Assembly: GCA_012837965.1 (NCBI GenBank)
Contig: DUQF01000017.1
Location: 1-64,000, forward strand
Source of the DNA: Clostridiales bacterium
Lineage (GTDB): Bacteria; Bacillota; Clostridia; Christensenellales; Aristaeellaceae
Length of the DNA stretch: 64,000 nt
Direction of reading: 5' to 3'
A program made the position numbers and the translations under genes. The first letter of the stretch is position 1; every line of letters begins with the position of its first letter. The notes under the pieces are model-generated. The model worked only from the letters and a program-made list of their open reading frames with translations, searched no databases and was not told the origin of the DNA. Of this stretch, positions 61,193-64,000 are shown piece by piece.

Positions 61193-61849
61193 TTATTTGC
61201 TTTTCACGTTGTTTTTAAGCAGCTTTACCAGTGGTAAGCCCAGCATGTAGCATACGGCCGCTTCGCCTAAAGCGACGGTGGCGGCGGTGGGCCAAAAAGG
61301 CAGTTTAAGCGTCGCGCTCAAAACACCGCCGACGACCAGGCCGTTTGTTATCACAGGCATGAGCGTTGCGAACCACGAAAACTTTCGCAAGACCCGGGTA
61401 AGCAGGGCGGCAATCAAGGTTGCCAAGGTACCAAAGACAATATCCATCCAGCCAAAGCCGCCGACAATGTTGGCAATCAGACAGCCGATGGTAAGCCCCG
61501 GGATGGCCGAGGGCGTGAGGATGGGAAGCACGGTGAGCGCTTCCGCTACGCGAAATTGAATGGTACCGTAGCTGATGGGAGCAAGCAGGATAGTGAGGGC
61601 CGCATACAGGGCCGCCTCCACTGCCCCTGTGACCAAGTATTCAAGGCTTAAAGCGGGGCGCTTCTTTTTGCCCACTTCAATTTTTGCCTTGCCAGGCGTC
61701 GCCTGCTCGGTGGCAGGTTGCTCTTCCTGAACAGTGTCCTGCGCCTCTACCTCTCCAGTTTTCCGGGAGGCAGGTTTGGTTTCTTGCGCCACTTCATCCA
61801 TTAAAGGATCTTCGGGCAACTTTAATTCAGGTGTGTTTGATTCTTTCAT
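61193..61849 (-). CDS. queT: QueT-like ECF transporter substrate subunit with an acidic N-terminal tail
   Basis: 218 residues from the ATG at 61849 (overlapping the phosphorylase stop as ATGA). Residues 1 to about 75 are an acidic, Glu/Thr/Pro-rich tail not usual in the family. The rest has five or six membrane helices with APISYGTIQFRVAEALTVLP, GLTIGCLIANIVGG and DIVFGTLATLIAALLTRVL, matching QueT proteins. These are the S component that takes up a queuosine precursor through the shared ECF module. No preQ1-like riboswitch was found ahead of it. The link to glycogen phosphorylase is positional only. Confidence 0.85.
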   Translation of the reverse strand: MKESNTPELKLPEDPLMDEVAQETKPASRKTGEVEAQDTVQEEQPATEQATPGKAKIEVGKKKRPALSLEYLVTGAVEAALYAALTILLAPISYGTIQFRVAEALTVLPILTPSAIPGLTIGCLIANIVGGFGWMDIVFGTLATLIAALLTRVLRKFSWFATLMPVITNGLVVGGVLSATLKLPFWPTAATVALGEAAVCYMLGLPLVKLLKNNVKSK

Positions 61850-64000
61850 AGATGCCAAATCTCCTGATTGTATTGACTAATGGTTCTGTCGGATGAGAAG
61901 AAGCCTGATCCGGCTACGTTGATGATGGCCTTTTTGAGCCAGTTGTCCTTATCGACAAAGTCGCGTCCTAAGCGCTGGTGCGCCATGGCGTAGGAGCCGA
62001 AGTCTTTGAGGACAAAGTAGGTATCCGCCATGCCGCCACGGGCGCCGATAAGCAGGTCATGGTACAGACCCTGCAATAAGGCAGGGCTTTCGGGGAACAA
62101 GGTGCCGTCAATCATTTGGGTAAGAGCTTTGCGAATTTCCGCGTTTGCCTCAAAAATGGACATGGGTGAGTAACTGCCTTCCTTGTAAAGGGCGGCCACC
62201 CGCCGGGCGCGCATACCGAAAATGTAAATGTTTTCCTCGCCCACCCGCTCAAAAATTTCCACGTTGGCTCCATCCTTGGTACCGATGGTTACAGCGCCGT
62301 TCATCATAAACTTCATGTTACCGGTGCCGCTGGCTTCCTTGCCGGCGGTGGAAAGCTGTTCGCTTACGTCGGTGGCGGGCATCAGGGACTCGGCGTAGGA
62401 TACGTCATAATTTTCAAGGAAGACCACTCGCAGCATCTTGCGGGCGCGGGGGCTGGCGTCGATTAGCCGCGCGACAGCCAAAATGAAGCGGATAATCATC
62501 TTGGCCTTGTGGTAGCCGGGGCTGGCCTTGGCGCCAAAGATAAAGGTACGGGGTTCCATGATAAAGTTGGGATTATCCATAATGCGGTTATACAGCACTA
62601 AGACATGCAGGGCATTGAGTAGCTGACGCTTGTATTCATGCAAACGCTTAACTTGAACGTCCAGCATAAAGTCGGGATCGATAGACATTTTCTGGCGGGC
62701 CATCAGCACCTGGTTGAACCTTTCCTTGTTGCGGCGCTTAATTTTGGCAAACTCTTCCCTAAAGGCAGCGTCACCGGCAAAGGGAGCAAGCTCACTCATC
62801 CTTTCGGGTTCTTTTTTCCAGCTTTCACCGATGGCATCGGTAATAAGGGCTGTTAATTCGGGATTACAGGCCATCAGCCACCTGCGATGGGTAATGCCGT
62901 TGGTAATGGCTGAAAATTTTTCGGGTGAAATAGAGTAATAATCCTTAAAAGTCTCTTTTTTAAGAATATTACCATGCAGTTGGCTCACGCCGTTAACGGA
63001 ATAGCAACTGGAAACGCAAAGATTGGCCATATGAATGTAATTGTGGGAAATTACGCTCATTTGAGCAATGCGGTCCCACTGGCCGGGGAACCGGTTCCAC
63101 AGCCTTTGGCCAAGGCGGCGGTTGACTTCTTCCAAAATCATGTAGATTCGGGGCAACTGACGGCGAACAAGATCCTCGGGCCATCTTTCAAGGGCCTCGG
63201 GCATGACGGTGTGGTTGGTATAGGCAATACTACGGGTGGTAATAGCCCAAGCCTCGTCCCAGCCGAGGCCTTCCTGGTCAATGAGCAATCGCATGAGCTC
63301 AGGAATGGCAAAACCGGGATGGGTATCGTTGATGTGGAATACCACCTTGTCGGGTAACAAACTCCAATTCGCGCCATGCTCCTTTTTAAAAGCCTTCAGG
63401 GCGTACTGCAGGGAGGCGGACACAAAGAAATAGCTTTGCGACAGGCGCAGGGACTTGCCTTCAAAGTGAGTGTCTTCGGGATAGAGAATTTTGCTGATCA
63501 GTTCAGCCATTTCTGTTTCCCGCATGGCATCCTGGTACTGACCGTTGGAAAAAGCGCTCAGGTCCAAGCTGTTTTTGGAACGGGCGCGCCACATACGCAG
63601 GCTATTCACAGTTTCGTTTTCATAGCCTACCATGGGCATATCGTAGGGAACGGCTTCGACCACACGGCTGTCTTCCAACTCGAAAACGGTGCGGCCATCC
63701 ACTTCCTTGGTAACTACACGGCCATCAAAGTGCACGTCCACCACATCGTCCACAGCGGGCACTTCCCAAATGTTGCCGTTTTCCAGCCAATCATCGGGCA
63801 CTTCCACCTGCTGTCCGCCGGTCAGCTTCTGACGAAACAGACCGTGCTCATAGCGGATAGTGCAACCCATGGCTTGCAAATCAAGGGCGGAGAGACTATC
63901 CATAAAACAGGCAGCCAAGCGGCCAAGACCGCCGTTTCCAAGGCCCGGGTCGGGTTCTTCCACGACAATATCCCGCCACTTGAGGCCAAGATCTTCAAGC
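61846..64000 (-). CDS. glgP: Glycogen/starch phosphorylase, C-terminal part (cut by window edge)
   Basis: PLP-dependent release of glucose 1-phosphate from alpha-1,4-glucans. The frame continues to the window edge; about 717 residues are visible and roughly the first 110 are missing. EPDPGLGNGGLGRLAACFMD, FHINDTHPGFAIPELMRLL, the PLP-Lys stretch EASGTGNMKFMMNGAVTIGT and KDGANVEI identify it. The stop overlaps queT by 4 bp. No other glg gene is visible in the window; upstream genes are outside. Confidence 0.96.
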   Translation of the reverse strand, partial: LEDLGLKWRDIVVEEPDPGLGNGGLGRLAACFMDSLSALDLQAMGCTIRYEHGLFRQKLTGGQQVEVPDDWLENGNIWEVPAVDDVVDVHFDGRVVTKEVDGRTVFELEDSRVVEAVPYDMPMVGYENETVNSLRMWRARSKNSLDLSAFSNGQYQDAMRETEMAELISKILYPEDTHFEGKSLRLSQSYFFVSASLQYALKAFKKEHGANWSLLPDKVVFHINDTHPGFAIPELMRLLIDQEGLGWDEAWAITTRSIAYTNHTVMPEALERWPEDLVRRQLPRIYMILEEVNRRLGQRLWNRFPGQWDRIAQMSVISHNYIHMANLCVSSCYSVNGVSQLHGNILKKETFKDYYSISPEKFSAITNGITHRRWLMACNPELTALITDAIGESWKKEPERMSELAPFAGDAAFREEFAKIKRRNKERFNQVLMARQKMSIDPDFMLDVQVKRLHEYKRQLLNALHVLVLYNRIMDNPNFIMEPRTFIFGAKASPGYHKAKMIIRFILAVARLIDASPRARKMLRVVFLENYDVSYAESLMPATDVSEQLSTAGKEASGTGNMKFMMNGAVTIGTKDGANVEIFERVGEENIYIFGMRARRVAALYKEGSYSPMSIFEANAEIRKALTQMIDGTLFPESPALLQGLYHDLLIGARGGMADTYFVLKDFGSYAMAHQRLGRDFVDKDNWLKKAIINVAGSGFFSSDRTISQYNQEIWHL

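Noticed and set aside
1-64000. Scan for rRNA, tRNA, CRISPR arrays, phage or plasmid functions, toxin-antitoxin pairs and defence genes
   Set aside because: No candidate seen by eye. A tRNA or covariance-model search could still find a short RNA gene that I missed.

Overview
The window reads as a chromosome segment of a low-to-mid GC Gram-positive bacterium, most likely an uncultured member of Bacillota class Clostridia. The reasons are aggagg-type ribosome sites with frequent TTG/GTG starts, a PASTA-domain Ser/Thr kinase with its PP2C phosphatase, rubrerythrin, LacI-controlled carbohydrate operons, a CXXC peptide of the CD1871A type, and an rpsL-rpsG-fusA-tuf string. I saw no rRNA, tRNA or CRISPR array and no intact mobile element. 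Genus-level placement is not supported.

Layout: (1) 1-3.6 kb, str operon on the minus strand (rpsL, rpsG, fusA, tuf cut by the window edge). (2) 3.6-3.96 kb, AT-rich gap with a decayed transposase helix-turn-helix remnant. (3) 3.96-13.9 kb, a minus-strand carbohydrate operon: LacI regulator, GH31 glycosidase, GH65 phosphorylase, two ABC permeases, solute-binding protein and a second (alpha/alpha)6 glycosidase. Its sigma-A-type promoter is bracketed by two AAACGTTT boxes. (4) 14.1-21.2 kb, an aromatic amino acid operon pheA-aroB-aroE/K fusion-aroQ-aroA-tyrA-aroF. It is headed by a leader peptide rich in Phe/Tyr codons, overlapping hairpins and an intrinsic terminator, the layout of a transcription attenuator. 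aroC is not in the cluster. (5) 21.25-37.76 kb, a long minus-strand run: pyrimidine-nucleoside phosphorylase, a TlpA/CXXC peptide/polyferredoxin redox module, two large secreted or anchored proteins of unknown role, acyltransferase, aminopeptidase, esterase, HemW-like protein, SH3-repeat protein, PBP1A and a metallo-beta-lactamase-fold protein. A 160-bp element with perfect 19-bp inverted repeats sits at its head. (6) 37.98-39.93 kb, a secreted 5'-nucleotidase on the plus strand behind a structured leader. (7) 40.1-53.3 kb, a tightly packed minus-strand housekeeping operon: gmk, rpoZ, coaBC, priA, def, fmt, rsmB, rlmN, prpC, prkC, rsgA, rpe, ksgA. (8) 53.6-55.4 kb, a racemase-family protein and a transaldolase-family protein. 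(9) 55.7-57.6 kb, on the plus strand, a Tat-exported C_GCAxxG_C_C/FMN-binding protein, a 37-residue membrane peptide and rubrerythrin. (10) 57.6-61.1 kb, secreted cell-wall or peptidase-like enzymes. (11) 61.2-64 kb, a QueT-like transporter and glycogen phosphorylase, cut by the right edge.

Working picture: region 3 imports and splits an alpha-linked oligosaccharide, partly by phosphorolysis. Region 4 makes chorismate, Phe and Tyr and appears to sense charged Phe/Tyr tRNA by leader translation. Regions 5 and 9 hold the least understood genes, which centre on extracytoplasmic redox chemistry. The points most worth follow-up are the Phe/Tyr attenuator, the TlpA-CXXC peptide-polyferredoxin module with its unknown partners, the C_GCAxxG_C_C/FMN protein and the inverted-repeat element ahead of the nucleoside phosphorylase.
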